DNA of 64,000 nucleotides from Dreissena polymorpha (GCF_020536995.1 NC_068359.1:84862989-84926988), one strand, 5' to 3'; positions 12,960 through 26,900 are shown, counted from the first letter of the stretch. Numbers and translations: made by a program. Notes: a model not told the origin generated them from the letters alone.

Positions 12960-15645
12960 ATACCTGTACATCTTATAATGTTTATTCAATAATAACTGAC
13001 TTACAGCCAATTACATTCTGAAAAACATAGAATTACTTTCATTGCTCAAAAGAAAGACATTTATACATTTTCACGGTTTATGTAATATCATGATTGCAAA
13101 AGGTATTACACTTATGAATGACCTTCGTTTCAATTGGAAATATATAATTACATAAACGATATATGTCTCTGAAAAAACTTTCTTAACGATTGTTTAATTT
13201 AAACACATAATAAACATAGTCTGTTCATTGTACTATTTCATTACCTGATAAATCTCTTATTTTGCTAGCTACCGGTGCAGATTCAGTTTTTCTTGTCACC
13301 GACAGTTATTTATTAACGTTTAATTGCAATTAATACAGTAGTTGTCATGTTATGTTTAAATTTATTTACATATGTTATCAGATCTTAAAACGACGACGTA
13401 TTATTTAAAGCCTTTTTGAGATTGATCTTACTACATAATGGTTAGAAGTATATATTAAATTATAAAGGTATCGATGCTCATATATTGCACTTGTTTGAAG
13501 CACAACATTAAATAACATTAATTTTAACTAAGAAGATGACACAAATTAATCACCTATTACAAGACCAAATAAAATTTTAATTGCAGTTTTCGACATTTAT
13601 TGATTTTGCATTGCAAGAAAGACTAGATGTAAATGTGTGTACAATTTAACTGAAATGCTTTCTCGTTTTGAATCGTTTTTGTTAGGGTATTATATAATAT
13701 CTGATTAAATAAATGCATGTAAATATATTATAAGGAATATTCTGTTACAATAATCAAAATCAAACTCAATTGTTTACATACCAGACACAAAATACAATCA
13801 GAACAAAACTATGTCATACACTGAGGAAAGCTTTCTGAAAAACGGGGAAGGTTGTGATTCATAGGAAGTTGTTCTTATAACAATACAGTATAAAAATATA
13901 TCTGAAGATGTCGACCTTTGGCCACGGATCAATAGTCCATTAAGGCAGTAATTAAGCTAAAAATTTCAATAACAGAAATCAATTAAAATAAGTTCGTAGC
14001 TTTTATAGGCAAATACTTACACAAACAAATATATTTCACAATAAAATAGGCGTAGGTTAAATATATTCTAAGACTGTACGATAAATGTAAGCATAATAAT
14101 TTATTCTTACAAAACAGTATAAGCACCCTGTTGTAAAGCGTATTTTTGTCTTGTTCAAAATGGCAATCAAACGAATTATAGTGATTTAATTTTATTTTGT
14201 TTTAACATTAAGCTTTTCATGTTGCACTTTTTAAGCTCCATCATGTATTTATATTAAAATATCAAGAGAAAAATGAACATCTGACACTATAAAGTACTAT
14301 ATTAAGTGTTGAATACACGTTTTCTCGACATGGAAACAGAGAAGTTTTGTTTGGTCTTCTTTCCTGGTATTATCTTTGCATGCAATGTGCCTTTAGTAAA
14401 AACTGAAAAAATATTCACTTTAACTACAGCAAATTTAAACATGTTTTAAATTGTAAAAATATAATCTCACAAATCTTACAAATTAACAAAACACAATATA
14501 TAGTTACGACAGTAATAAACATATTACAATACTAGTGTATATTTATAAACTTAAACAATATTATGTTCATAGTTAAAGTCACCGTTCATAGCTACATATA
14601 TGGGCAGAATCGTAAGAAACGTGTTTTTATTGAGGATTTCACGGAAAATCCGGTTGAAATCGGTTGAAAACAAACAAAATAAATTGTGTTTTTTTTTTTT
14701 TTTTGGGGGGGGGGGTCGAGTACGGTTAAGCACGAACACGAACTTATTAATTTTCATGATTCGACGCTTGACTTCAAACCTAAACAAACAAAATGTCGGA
14801 TACGGGCGAATTTAGCGGATATGATAGCGATGAGAAGGTGAGAACAAATGCAAATACATCTGTTAAAGACGGAAATTGAGTTGCAACGCTACGTTTTTGC
14901 TAAATCTTTGTATTTATCTTCCATATGCTAATAATGCTAAAATAGCATTATAATTTGCATAACTCGCGACGCTGCTATAATTTTCGCCTATTGCATGTAT
15001 TTATGATCATTTTATCGATTCAAAGCCGATTTTGACCAGGTTTTCGATGTAAACCTCGATACCAATATATTTTAATGAATTTATGTAAAGTTTATTTCTC
15101 GCTATACGATTGATATGCAAAACAACGATGAACGGGGACTTTAAGCTTTACAAACAAACATTCACACATCATTGTGTATAAATACCATTTAATGCAAAAC
15201 ATCATTTCTCCATATCGTTTAACGCCATGATTTATGTACCTATCGTACCTGAAATCATGAATGGTCTCAACAAAGCAAGATTTGATGTAATGCTTTATTG
15301 TTTATCATAGTGATCGGGAAATTAAATAATAAATATTGCATATTTAACATGTTGACAGTAATTACAAAAAACAATATTTAATGAAAACTCAATATTCTAA
15401 AATATCTACAGCTCGATAGCAAATATGTTAATAGCAATTACAATTGTAAACATAGCAGCATCAAATCAAAATCTGCTACACAACAAACATTGTATGATCA
15501 GATGTAGTAATCGAGCTCTTGGAATACAAATATTTGGAGAATATAATTTAGGTCCCATCTTGGTATCTGTGTTCCGTTTTAACACTTTCATTTACTAATC
15601 CATTTTCCTATGTCTGGTAATGTCCATACATACTCTATAAACTTT
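12960..15645. repeat. duplicated segment B-C, copy 2
   Basis: Second copy of B-C. It carries its own TTAA element (14577-15140) not present in copy 1, where the site reads TTTGTTAAGCTTTGCAAAC near 9852. It is followed by the live NLR 3' end, so B-C is probably the natural 3' flank of the NLR gene. Confidence 0.8.
14577..15140. mobile_element. TTAA-flanked DNA element with an exon-like fragment
   Basis: The 564-bp element has inverted ends AGTCACCGTTCA and AGTCCCCGTTCA (read inward) and TTAA at 14573-14576 and 15141-15144. The paralogous site near 9855 has a single TTAA. At 14793-14837 it contains ATG TCG GAT ACG GGC.. (MSDTGEFSGYDSDEK) ending in GAGAAG|gtgaga, which looks like the first exon and donor of a parental transposon gene (inference). 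It also holds a T16/G10 run at about 14690-14715. Confidence 0.82.
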
Positions 15646-16158
15646 GTGAAATGCATTAGTATCCCCATAACAAATATACGTGGTTTAACTAATTTGATTA
15701 AATAATATGTTATTTTATATGCTAGTTGATAAAATATCTGCTAGAAAATTCGCACAAGATGCTTCCCTTTTCTATGTTTCCACTCTTGATTTTTGGAGAG
15801 CAGAGTTAAACTCAGAGTTAGACATTGTATCACAGCTGATAGGCCAATGATCGATGTTAGTGGAAACACTATGCAAATACGTTTTAACGAATATATGCTC
15901 AAACAATTAAGCCGTATGTGCAATGAGTATTGGGTTTACAAACTAATAGTGTGATATTTGATAAGAAATCTTCGCCCAAATCAAACTGAAGCCCTTGATA
16001 GTGAGACTGCGAAGATAATGCCATACATCATTATTACCATTTATAACGTTCGCTACCGTGAGAGTAATCAATGTGAATACGACACGTACAATTTATGTTC
16101 ATTCGCCGAACCTACAACCCTTCCTCTTTACCTCTTAGACTCACAATGACGTTGAAGT

Positions 16159-16164
16159 TTTATT
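16159..16164 (-). terminator. candidate poly(A) signal of the NLR gene
   Basis: AATAAA on the minus strand about 450 bases downstream of the NLR stop codon. The position is plausible for a 3' UTR of ordinary length, but no cleavage-site evidence is available. Confidence 0.3.
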
Positions 16165-16179
16165 GAACAAGGCAGAACT

Positions 16180-16616
16180 ATGCGCAGGCAGTAATTATCC
16201 ATGTTAAATTAAATAAGAAAGTGGTTTACGATGTGTGAGTGATGAAACCGCCTTCGATAACGACAAATAATGTATTATTTGTGAACCTCAAAGAATCACA
16301 CTCATCTTGTTGATATTCAGACTGTACAGACATATCCACAGGCAGCTAATATAACAAGGGCTATCGAATGAAGTACTATGTTTGAGGGACGATAGTTATT
16401 TCGACAACGACACACTTTTATCAATGGAGATGTACAGCCTACCACTAAGACTCGTGATTCCTACTCTGTGAGGGATGCTAGTGAGTGTTTACAACGGCGA
16501 TACATTTCCCTCGCTGAACTGCCACACAAACAACTAAGACCTCAACTGTTGATGTTCAGACCCTGGAGAGACCACATACACTACATATGCAATAATCTAC
16601 TTTAAGTAAAACGTTT
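16180..16616 (-). pseudogene. decayed LRR repeats beyond the NLR stop codon
   Basis: Minus-strand DNA just downstream of the TGA still reads as broken LRR fragments: GLNINS around 16545-16560 and YSLNINKMSV around 16300-16330, the same 'GLxIxSLSL' strand signature as the live exon. Stops and frame changes interrupt it. It may now be 3' UTR. Confidence 0.5.
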
Positions 16617-17908
16617 TCAGCTGTTCAAGCGAACACAAACACCGCTGGAATTCAGACTTCGTAGAATTTCCAAAAGATCGGGATTACTTGAATCAAGACA
16701 ATTCATTGTAAGATTTTCGAGCCTTGTAAGCGTGGGCAGTGCGTCCGCCAACGACAATACATGCTCTTTTGTTAGTTTGCCAAACTTACAATTTAGACTC
16801 AGATTCTTTATATGCAGACCATGAAGAACTTTCCACAGACCGGGTTTGTTACTGTCATCACGTATGTCTAAACAACGTACTTCCAACTGTTCGAGAGACG
16901 ACAATGAGTGCGGCAACTCGGATACATCCTGCCCTGTCAATCTGGCCAAACGTAAACTAAGACTTTTAAGCAACAAATTTATACGCACATCATGCAGAGT
17001 TTCCGATGGAAAGGGACTGATGTCAATGAATTCTAAATCAAGTGTTTCCAGCTGTTTGAGAGACAACAGTGAGTGCGATAACTCGGATGCATCTTTCTCT
17101 GTAAATCTGTTCAATCTTACACTCAGACTGATTATAGGTAGACCACGCAGAGCTTTCAACAGACATATACACTCCTCAAATCTTTTAATATCTACCTCCA
17201 AAATAAGTGTTTCAAGCTTATTAAGAGACGATAGTGCGTGAGACAATAACGGTCCATGTTCTCCCTTGTAACTGTCCAGCCCACCACTAAGACTCAGACT
17301 CTTTATATTTAGACTATGCAGAGCTTTCAACAGAAAGGGGTTATCATCAATTAATTTAAAAGCAAGTGTTTCCAACACAATCGATTTAACCTCCTGTGTC
17401 CATTTGCATGTGTTATAACTCAGACTAAGATTATTTAGACATTCCATCTGTGTACGTGATATTTGTGAGTTCCCAGACGATGATACAAGCTTCATTGTAG
17501 AACTGTTTAAACAAACAAATACACTCAAATTCGTCATATCCAGACTGCACCAAGCTTCCCACACCGCGTCGATGGCATTATCGATTCCGATAAATATATT
17601 GGTTGCATAGATAACATTCCCTTTACATATAAAATTCCTTCTAATTTGTGTGTGCTCAATACTATATGAATTGTCCATTGTTCCATTCACAAACGATGTT
17701 ATTTCACAGTCCTCAAGTAGACATTTTACATTATGCTTTACTGTCTTTATGATGTTGAACAAACTTCGTAGCCAGGTATTGGAACACGTGACATCTCCTA
17801 ATTCAATGTGTTCAATAGAGGGCAATACATGAAAAGGTTGCTCTGCTGGATCTGAATTGTTTAGTAGAAACCTTACTGGACATACCGATGTGGCCGAGCT
17901 GACAATAT
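16617..17908 (-). CDS. NLR exon 5: leucine-rich repeats and stop codon
   Basis: The acceptor ttaacattttcag|ATATTG at 17908 joins exon 4 with a restored Asp (..CLK-D-IVSSATSVCPV..). The exon ends at TGA (16619-16617). After a non-repeat N-terminal part it shows about four double LRR units of roughly 57 residues: LNKLETLILEVD, LKQLETLDLEFIDI, LEQLEVRCLDIRDD and LTRLENLTMNCLD, alternating with short strands such as IKSLSLSGG, LKSLSLRLARLT and IKNLSLNCKFGKLT. The ligand-sensing face of an NLR would lie here. LRR-like remnants continue about 400 bases past the stop, so the array was probably longer. Part of this exon is duplicated as a pseudogene at 3589-4531. Confidence 0.9.
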
Positions 17909-20900
17909 CTGAAAATGTTAATTCTAGAACTTACTACATTTTGAACATAAACAATATAAAATAAACCTTGTGATATACGCATAATTCTTAGCATGTTTTC
18001 ATACTTATGATAAAATCAATTCAAATCGCCGGAACCCACCTTCGCAACATACGACCTTGGAATATAATGTCAGACATAGCTCGTATGTATTTATAAGGTT
18101 CCGTGTCCAATTATACACTGACATTCAACAAATATAGCTGTAATTTGATTCTCATCAATTTATAAAAACACATATTATACCCAGGTTTGAAATAAGCATA
18201 CAAATTATATGAACCGATGCTAGTTTCATAAAAAAACGTTTGATAAGGAATGTGTTCTGTTTGTACCGGCAGTTTAGTGTGATTTGGAAAAATTATCAGA
18301 GTAAGTCTATTAAACGACGTGTTATTAAAACAGTTACATGCAGGCACCGTTTGATATGGCATATGAGCGTTAACTGCTAGCTTTTGCCTCAATTATCAAT
18401 ATCCAATCGAATGATCATTGCTTTCAATACTTTATACGGAGAGTTATTAAAAGAGAAAGTTAATTAAAAATTTCAGACTACATTATGATATTTTACTTAA
18501 TTAAAATGGGTATAAGGAAAAGAAATAGTGTTTTGTTGTTGAAGTTTGTTCATGAATTTAAATGTACGAGGTTGTCACAGAAGTCCGTGAACTTGGCTCA
18601 TAACATTTCCATTATTAAGAGTAGTCTGCATATTTCCATGGTAGTGATACCTTATTAATATTTTTAGAAAAGTGTAAGACTATTGGTTAGGATAATCGCT
18701 TACAATTTTTTTTTGGAACATAAGTAAAATAAATCCGGAGCACAACATTTACAATATTTCACTATTCTGCATGTTTATGGTCTGATTAAGTTTCACGATA
18801 AATAGGCAAAAAATGACTTCTTGACAGTTCAAGTTTGATTCAAACCACACAAGAAATCTGTCCCCGTTATGGCTGCCGTGTTTTTTAATAGACAAGATCC
18901 ATTTTCTCGTACGGCTGATAATTATTTACTACTTATGTTCAGTGAACGTTTCGTGAAGATTGAGAGCTCAAATTGTTTTTACTAGTTTTTATTTGTTTAC
19001 ATTATCACCAAGTTTTCTAACTCGTCTGAGAAATCATTGACACAAATGTTCCGAACACGTTTTACGCACATTGAGCAATAAATGATGTTCTCAAATTTAC
19101 AAAAACATGTTGTGTAACTCGAACTATTGATTGATCGTTCAACCCCACGTGACCCCGTTTCAAATGAGCTTACATTTCATCTAGAAAGATTGTCTGATCT
19201 TGTTTCATTAATAATAAAAATAAATCTGGCTTCAGACTTTTAACAAGCTGGGTGTGTTAATTATAACTTGTGACATATTATTGAACCGCATGCCACAGTT
19301 TCGAACTCGGCCGAGACAAAAGTGGAACACATGTTCCTACCAAGTTTCATGAAGATTGGGAAATAAATGTGGCGATTAGTGATAAAAATTTAACTGTTTA
19401 AAACTCACGAAGAACGTCGGACAAAAGGCTATAAATACAGCTTACCATGAGCACGTCATGAGCAGACGCACAAGATGTGATAAAGATATCGTATGTTTCG
19501 CATCACATACACCCACTTTACGATAACAATATGCTTAAAATGTGTTTGCGGGCACAATAACGCTGTCACTGGATACGAAGTGAAAAACGACGCCAATCGG
19601 TGATTTAGAATAACTGTTATTAAGTTGTGTGCAGACACTATTACCACACAAAATACAACATGGTCTTTGCTCTAAGACTAACAATAGTCAACACTCTTGA
19701 AAATGGAAACTTCATCGCCATAGAGCGCGATTGTCTAAGTCATGAATAATTAAAGATGTTAGTTTTGTATTGTCCAGAGAGTGATACTCATTATCAAGTC
19801 GAACTTACGTGAATATCTGTCTATTATGTCCACTTTGCCCTATCGACCCAGATCCGAACCGAGGCTCTAATTGTATCTTTCTCGAATAAATAAAATACGT
19901 ATTTTATTTAAAACGTTCGACCAGTGTGTCACGGTTTACAGATAATATGAATTTATAAATGCAGATGTCGAAAGGTGTTGACGTTTTAACGTTAACGTCG
20001 CCATTTCTCAATTAGGTCCACGAAGTGCTTACGTAGGCAGTTTTGTTTTATACGTAGTATGGTAAACATTCGCCGTTGATTAAACATGAAGTATTGTTTT
20101 ATGCACGTCACAATTGTCTGAGTTTCTTATTTATTCATATCATCATAAAGGTCATAGAAATTTGCCGAACAACGTAAATAATCTCTCTCCGATATTGTAC
20201 AATTAAACAGATTCCTGCAGGGTTTTCCAATGACGTTACGAAACTTTTGGACGTTAACTTACCGAATAAGAAACGCATAAAGGTAGCAGCCCAACATTGG
20301 CATTTCTAAAAGTACGTAAGAATGTGTATTGCGTTAATCATGCGCAACAGAACTTTGCGATATTAAATTGCTACTTAACCTATAGTTTCCATTACACGTT
20401 ATTTCATCGTCTATTAAATTCAAACTTTTTGTAAAACGGATGTCTAGAACCACTCACTTAATACAGAAATAACAACGTTCAACATTGATTCTAGCTGCAA
20501 TTAGCATGTGGTGACAGATTTACAAACATGATACAATGTTTATATTTATAACGGATTATTTAAAAGTACTAACCATATTGAATGCATCTATTTCACCTAA
20601 AGATGGACAATTTTAGATAATAATTAAAAAACACACGATGTCTTCATAGTGTCTTCATAATATATCACAGCTTTTCCCGTTTTGAAAAGTGCACTCATAA
20701 ACATTTCATTATCTAAATTTAAATACATAACGATAATGCTCAATCATATTCACCCCCTATTGCGTGAGAAATAAAATATATTTCATTCGGCCGGAATATG
20801 TGTACAACATTATGAACAAATGCAACATGTAATCGTTATTTTTAAATTGCATTAATTGCTTCACAAACATTCAAAATCTTTATCCCGAGTTCCAATGTAC

Positions 20901-23900
20901 AAAACCCCGACATTTATAAACGGCATTTAACATAGTGTTCCAATTATAACGCGATACTTCAACATAAATATTGGTTCACATTTACTCGGTTACAAACAAT
21001 TACTGTTTGAGTGTATATGGGCACAAAAACGGTATCCGCTCACCCAACATACACACATGTAGCAACGTGTTAAAACACACATTACGCGAAGCAGTTCTCT
21101 AAAGTAACCATTTAAAATACTTTAAAAAGCAGTCTCATTAAAATAAAATAGAAATACTGTTAAGAGCTAGGCATCGGATAAAATTACCTTTTTAACAGTA
21201 CAAGTATCAGTCTTGCTGGGTGCAATAAAATGCGTTTTGCATAGCTTAGTTTCGCAATGTATCTTATATAAGAGAGTACTCGTTATGAAAAATGTATTGT
21301 GCATTTGTGCGGATGACAATTGATACAGAAGTGCAATACGGGACCAAAAATCATTCCAGTCAAACATTATAATAGCGTCCGACTCAAGATGATTTTAATG
21401 AGCTGATTTGTGACCTCACTTGAGGCAAATTCAATTTTTTTAAAGATATTGTCAAGGTAAACATTAAGACAGAGTTCGATCAATATTGAGTATGAAATGT
21501 GGCTTCACTTGTATCGAGATTTTACCTGTTGACATTGTTTCTCTATTTTTAACCAGAATAAAACATTGCCTATTTAATATTAAGTTTGAGTTCCATATGG
21601 ATTCAGAAATGTGGTGTGAGAAATATTGCTCAGAAAGAACTACGCGTCTTAACGGATCGAATTATTTCACTATATTTAAATCATAACATTAACATTGACG
21701 TCGTTGTCATCGACGGCCGACGTAAACGCGCCATGGCGGCAAAGCATGACGTTTCATATTCTCAACATCATGGGGGCCGCGAAAAGTAATAAATATAAAA
21801 CAATATAACGTTTGGCAAAATCATCAAATAGTTATGCAAATTATCATTTAAAGCAAAGTTAATAGAACAATCATTTCTTAATCATGCTTTTCGATCATGA
21901 ATGTCATTTAAGAAAATACAATCCTGAACATGTCCTTTTCAATTATTTCGAATACAATCAAAATCACATTTCAAAGTCAAAACGTGTCTATGGCACTCAA
22001 GTGGATAAAGTCTTGTAATTGGGCGCGTCGACACTCCTTGGTTGGAAACGAACAACTGCAGTGCGTACATATCCATCGTTACCCGGAAGCAGCTGTTCCG
22101 AGTCCCTGAGTTTCCACTTCAAGCGCGGACCGTCGTCATGGATATGTTGAGTATCGTACCGCAAATCACGGTTAAGGTAGTCGTATTCCGCTTCCTGTCC
22201 GTCGTATTCTTCGAGCTAGATGTCGGTGTGCGTGACTTCTTTCTGAAATGGCATCACCGGCGACAGTCGGTCTATCTGAATACCCGGACTTCGGGGCAGC
22301 GACATCGTATCAAATGCTTCGAGATTCCCCTCGATTTATAGCCCTTCATGTGAGTTATTGACGGAATAGGAGAGAAATCCGTTTGAGTGCTTTCTTCTAC
22401 ACTTCAACACCGTTATTTCGAAGTCGTCGGGACCGTTAAAAAAACTTTGGATTAACGATAATTCGAAATAAACATTTGACATAAGATTTATTTGATTCTG
22501 TAAAAATAAAACGTTGTGGAATTCGCATGGTTTTGTTACACGCTTACTTAAAAGCGTAAACTAGTCAGATAGCAAATAGATTTCCATTTGTAACAAACGG
22601 AGGAATAAAACGATTCTTTTTCTTGTTTTTATTTTTGTCTATTTACAGAACATATAAAATATAAAGAATAGCACAAATTATCAGACATACATACATATGA
22701 ATACATTTTCGGAAATGAAACATTTTTTTAAACTAAAACGCGATGTATCTCTGAACAACGCCGTTCGCGCAGACGACAAAGGTGTAATGATCGGCTTTTG
22801 ACGCGCCACGACAGAGGTGTGGAATTACGCACCGTATTTTGCAGTTTTGACTTCGGATTAAAGATTGATAACTAGGTGCAAATTACAGTGTTGGGGCCGA
22901 CTGAATCACTTCGAATTAACGATTTCTTCGGTTTAACGAAGTTCGGATTAACAATGAAATTTTACATTAAACAAAGGAGAACCAAAATCGGGACCTGAAA
23001 AATACTTTGAAAAAACGGTGACTTCGGATTATCGGTGTTCGAAATAACAGTGTTGAAGTGTATACATTTTGAGGTTTTCTTGCTCGCAATATTCAGCTTT
23101 TCTTTCTTTTTCTTGCTTAGCTGTTCTCGTTTCCTAAGACGACTGATCTGGGTGAACGGCGTCCGGAGGTTCTCGCGCATAGACGGCGTTCGCGTTGCCT
23201 CACGCGTTGACGGCGTCCTTGTCGCAAGACTCGTGCTGGGAGCGCGATGTACGGAGTTGCGCGAGATCTCGATCCGCGAGAGGTTTGTAGCACTGCGCTG
23301 GAAAGACTTCGTCGGAGACTTTAAAGATTCTGTATCCGTGGTTTTTTGTTTACATAGTCGAAGTACTTCTAGTCCGCATATAGCTCCTCTAGCAGTCTCT
23401 TGAGCCTGTATTCTGACACCTGTCGCTTCGACGTATCCATGTCTATACTCTCCATACCGTTCGCCTTGTCCCCAAGGGCGTCCTTCCACGCCCTGGAATT
23501 CTCCTTCCGGTGGATGCGCGCGAGGGGGTGCATGGTGGAGGGAGGGGGCATTGTGGGCATGGGCGCGGAGAATTCTTCTAGTGCGGTGGACGAGCGCGTG
23601 AGTCTATCTGGGTTGAACCTAGAACATTGTGACATCGAAGAGGATTGAGGGTTCATGACGTGATAAGATCGATCTCTCGCTCGAATAGGAGTGACGGCTT
23701 GCGGAGGATATCTAGCATACCAGTTGCAGTTTAATGAAGACGAGTGACCAGCGGGATAAACGGGCTGTCCATTAGGCGCTGCGGTGGAAGTGTGTATCCT
23801 AAAAGGCAACTCAGTGGAAGTCGACTGTAGCTCAAAAGGTGTGATCAAGGACGTCAGGGGTACCCAAGATGGCGCTGTGACCGAAATCGTCGATTTCCCT

Positions 23901-26900
23901 GATTGTGCGGTTTCGAAACTTTGTGGAGGCCATACTGGCGTTGTGGCGGAAGTCGGCAGTGACCAATTCTGTGTGGTTGCGGAGTTTTGCTGTACTCCAG
24001 TTACAACATCGACAATAGTTGGTTGTAGCCCGTAGGTCGCGTGTGCGGTGGAATTCGACGAAACTTCATATAGTGCTTCGGCGGATGCTGGTGTTACAAG
24101 TTTTCTGTCATCAGTGGTGATTGAAGCCGACGGCAGACCTGGGATGTTAACGGTTTTATTGTTTGTGTCTGTGAAAATAATATCTTTCTTAAATTTCTGA
24201 AACTTCTGTTTAAGCTGATTCGTGTACGTCGCTGTTCCGTCATTTCTTCGGGAATTCGCTCAACTTCTGTTTGACTTAAAATCTTCTCAATCGCTTTTAA
24301 CGAGTCCAATACTTCGGAAATGTTGTTCAAAATCATCCCGATGGAGTCATGATCATCTTTGGCAGTCTGTAGTTCTTCAAGTTCATGTGCGATGATTGAT
24401 CGACTCCCATTACGGATAGACAATAGTTTCTGTTAATCTTGTTTCATTGTTATTTTTCGTCACGGCACCATAATTTGTGAGAAATGTTGCTCATAAAGTA
24501 CTACGCGTCTTAACGGTTCGATCCTTTATTTACTCTATTTAAATCATAACAATAACAATGAAGTCACCGTCATCGACGACCGACGTAAACGCGCAATGGC
24601 GGCAAAGCATTACGTTACATATTCTCAACATGCCGATTTACAAGTTGCCACAATGTTTTACAAAATGACTCTTTTTCTACCCAGATTTAAAATTTGCATA
24701 CACGTTTTCCAAATAAACATTCTGACAAAGTTGAATCAATATTTGCCCAGAAATGTGTTTACTGGAATTGTTATTAGGTAAAAGCAATTACTAAAAATTT
24801 AACGTTTCGACTTATTTTTGACTTCCCCTGACCAAAATTAGAACCGTCAAATTTCTGTTGGAGCGTATTGCTAATTGAATAACAAAATCATTTTAGCTAA
24901 GAGATCGATGCCAGAATGAAAAAGCAGTTCATGTGTGAATCATTTAGGTATCGTGGTACTGATTTTTTATATTGTGTGCCTCGTGAATTCAAGTGTTAGT
25001 ATAAATACCGCGATATAAATTGTGTTAGCCGTATATCTATTTTCCATTTCATAAGATACTTGTAAAAAGTAGGTTACTAAAATTTAAAGGTTTAAGTTTG
25101 CGATATCAATAAAGATAACCATGTTCTTAATATTATGTCTCATAGAGGTGTCCATCAGCGATTATATGTAAGCATTTTATGTTAAATGTTATGTCTATTT
25201 CTAATTTTATTTTTTTTGTTGCACGATTGCGTCAATATCGATTAAGAATCAAATATGTGTCCGTACTAATCGACTGGAACAGCTTATTTATTTTATGTGT
25301 TATGTATTTTATCAGTAACGTTCCGAGCGACATTTGGAAAACAGGTTCAATTTTTAGACACGCACATTATAATGTCACACGATGTATTCATGCGAACGCG
25401 CCTTTCGAATTGAGAGAATATACCGATTTAAATAAAAACGTTATGATGAATCATATTTTCGATGTCAATTAGTAGGAGATATGTAGTAATACTTTGAATT
25501 TTACATGACTCCATGAACTTGTGAAATATTACTTAATTATATTTCTGCTGAAGATGTCATTGTCAAAACAATGCGTTAGGTACTGTTATAGAGTAAAAAG
25601 TATGTCCCTTATAATTATGTCCAAATAGAGAAACTTACATATTAAACATCTGGTTTATATTGCCCTTTTATTTTAGGTTAAGTAACATACATTGAAGCAT
25701 TTGCTTAAGACATTATTATAAGGTATCATTATATATATGATGTGGTATTTTACTCATGCGCCGAATCTCTTAATAGTTATTAAAGTTTACATTTATAAGA
25801 TAATATTAACAATAATGCATATATGTACCTTTCAAACATACGCCGTATCCATAGAGTTTCAGCACTTTTAGTTTGTGACACGATGACAGTTCAAAGTCCA
25901 TAGTAGATGAAGACTTCTCACATTCAGGTGAACTCTTCCCATCAAATAAAGGGTCCCGCGAGAATACAGTTACACGTAGAACCTCGACACTGGACGCATT
26001 CATGACCCAAAGTGAGTGCAAATCTGGATGAATGTTTTCGTCGTCGATGTTAAAGTGACTGAGTTTTAGGTTAATGCATGTTTTCGCATTAGCAATGGCC
26101 TCTCTATATCCTGACAGGACGCAGTGCTGAAAGGGGCTGGGTTTGAACTCGTATTTTAAGTAATGAAGCTGGTCACATTTGTCCATCATGTCAGAGAGTG
26201 TATTCGCAGCCGAAATGTCTAACCCGCACAGAAAAGTTAAAACTTCAGTAACATCAAGGTAGGAATTGTTACTGCGTTTAAGATATCCCGAAATTATGCC
26301 ATTAATTGTTTGGGTATTGCGTGCGATATGATATGCAGCTAGGAATTCCTGAAAGCTTTTATGGATAAAGGAAAATGATGACGATAATCGTAATACCGAT
26401 GCTTTTGGAGTTTCAGACAAAATACCTGACGTTAAAGCCGTGTCAAGTTCTTCTTCTAACTTATATAGCTTTAATTCGCTTATACCAAACACAAGCGAAT
26501 TTTCCCTTGTGTTTGAAAACAGCAAATGAAATGCCGCTTCAGCAAGACGATTTAGGTGTTCAATATTGGGTTGAATGTATTGCGTGCCCGTAAAGCAAGG
26601 AAATGGCGGATGCTGAAATTCACTGATTTTGCTGTTTGCCTTCTTTAGAAGACTTTCCAGTATGATACAGTATATTTCACATTTAGAGCCTTTCAGTGTT
26701 ATTCCTTCAGCATATGAACATACAATTACAGAAAGCATCATTGGTGACAACAGTAAATCGTTTAGCTTCTGTTCCGATACGTAACGCATAAATTCTAGGT
26801 GTTTAGCGCTCAACTCCTTCCTATCAATCATTAAACTCAACAAATTTCTACTAAGCTCGAAAGGATCGTTAACTCCTTCAAGTTGCAGAAGAGTATGCAT

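Larger units (their letters stand above)
21615..24630 (-). mobile_element. BEL/Pao-like LTR retrotransposon fossil, minus strand
   Basis: Two direct repeats of about 153-155 bp (21615-21767 and 24476-24630), both TGTGAGAAAT..TTCTCAACA and roughly 88% identical by eye, bound a 2.7-kb interior. On minus, TGGTGCCGTGACG lies five bases inside the 5' LTR, matching the primer-binding region common in BEL/Pao and some Gypsy elements. Gag-like coding remnants follow (about 23070-24423); no pol is seen, so the element is internally deleted and broken. A 661-bp miniature transposon is nested in it. It sits in the NLR intron and is absent from the paralogous intron near 7400, so it inserted after the duplication. 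Relatively old judging by LTR divergence. Confidence 0.75.
21105..24805. repeat. duplicated intron segment D, copy 2 (with LTR fossil inside)
   Basis: Counterpart of 5900-7565, lying in the NLR intron. Alignment runs 21105-21614, is broken by the LTR element 21615-24630, and resumes at 24631 (GATTTACAAGTTGCCACAAT). It provides a TTAA empty site for the 6860-7348 element (TATTTAATATTAAGTTTGAG at about 21570-21590). Confidence 0.8.

Noticed and set aside
22042-22341. 99-residue plus-strand gene
   Set aside because: It lies antisense within the LTR fossil interior and shows no family features.
23035-24035. Several plus-strand frames
   Set aside because: Shadows of the minus-strand retroelement fossil or of the nested miniature transposon.
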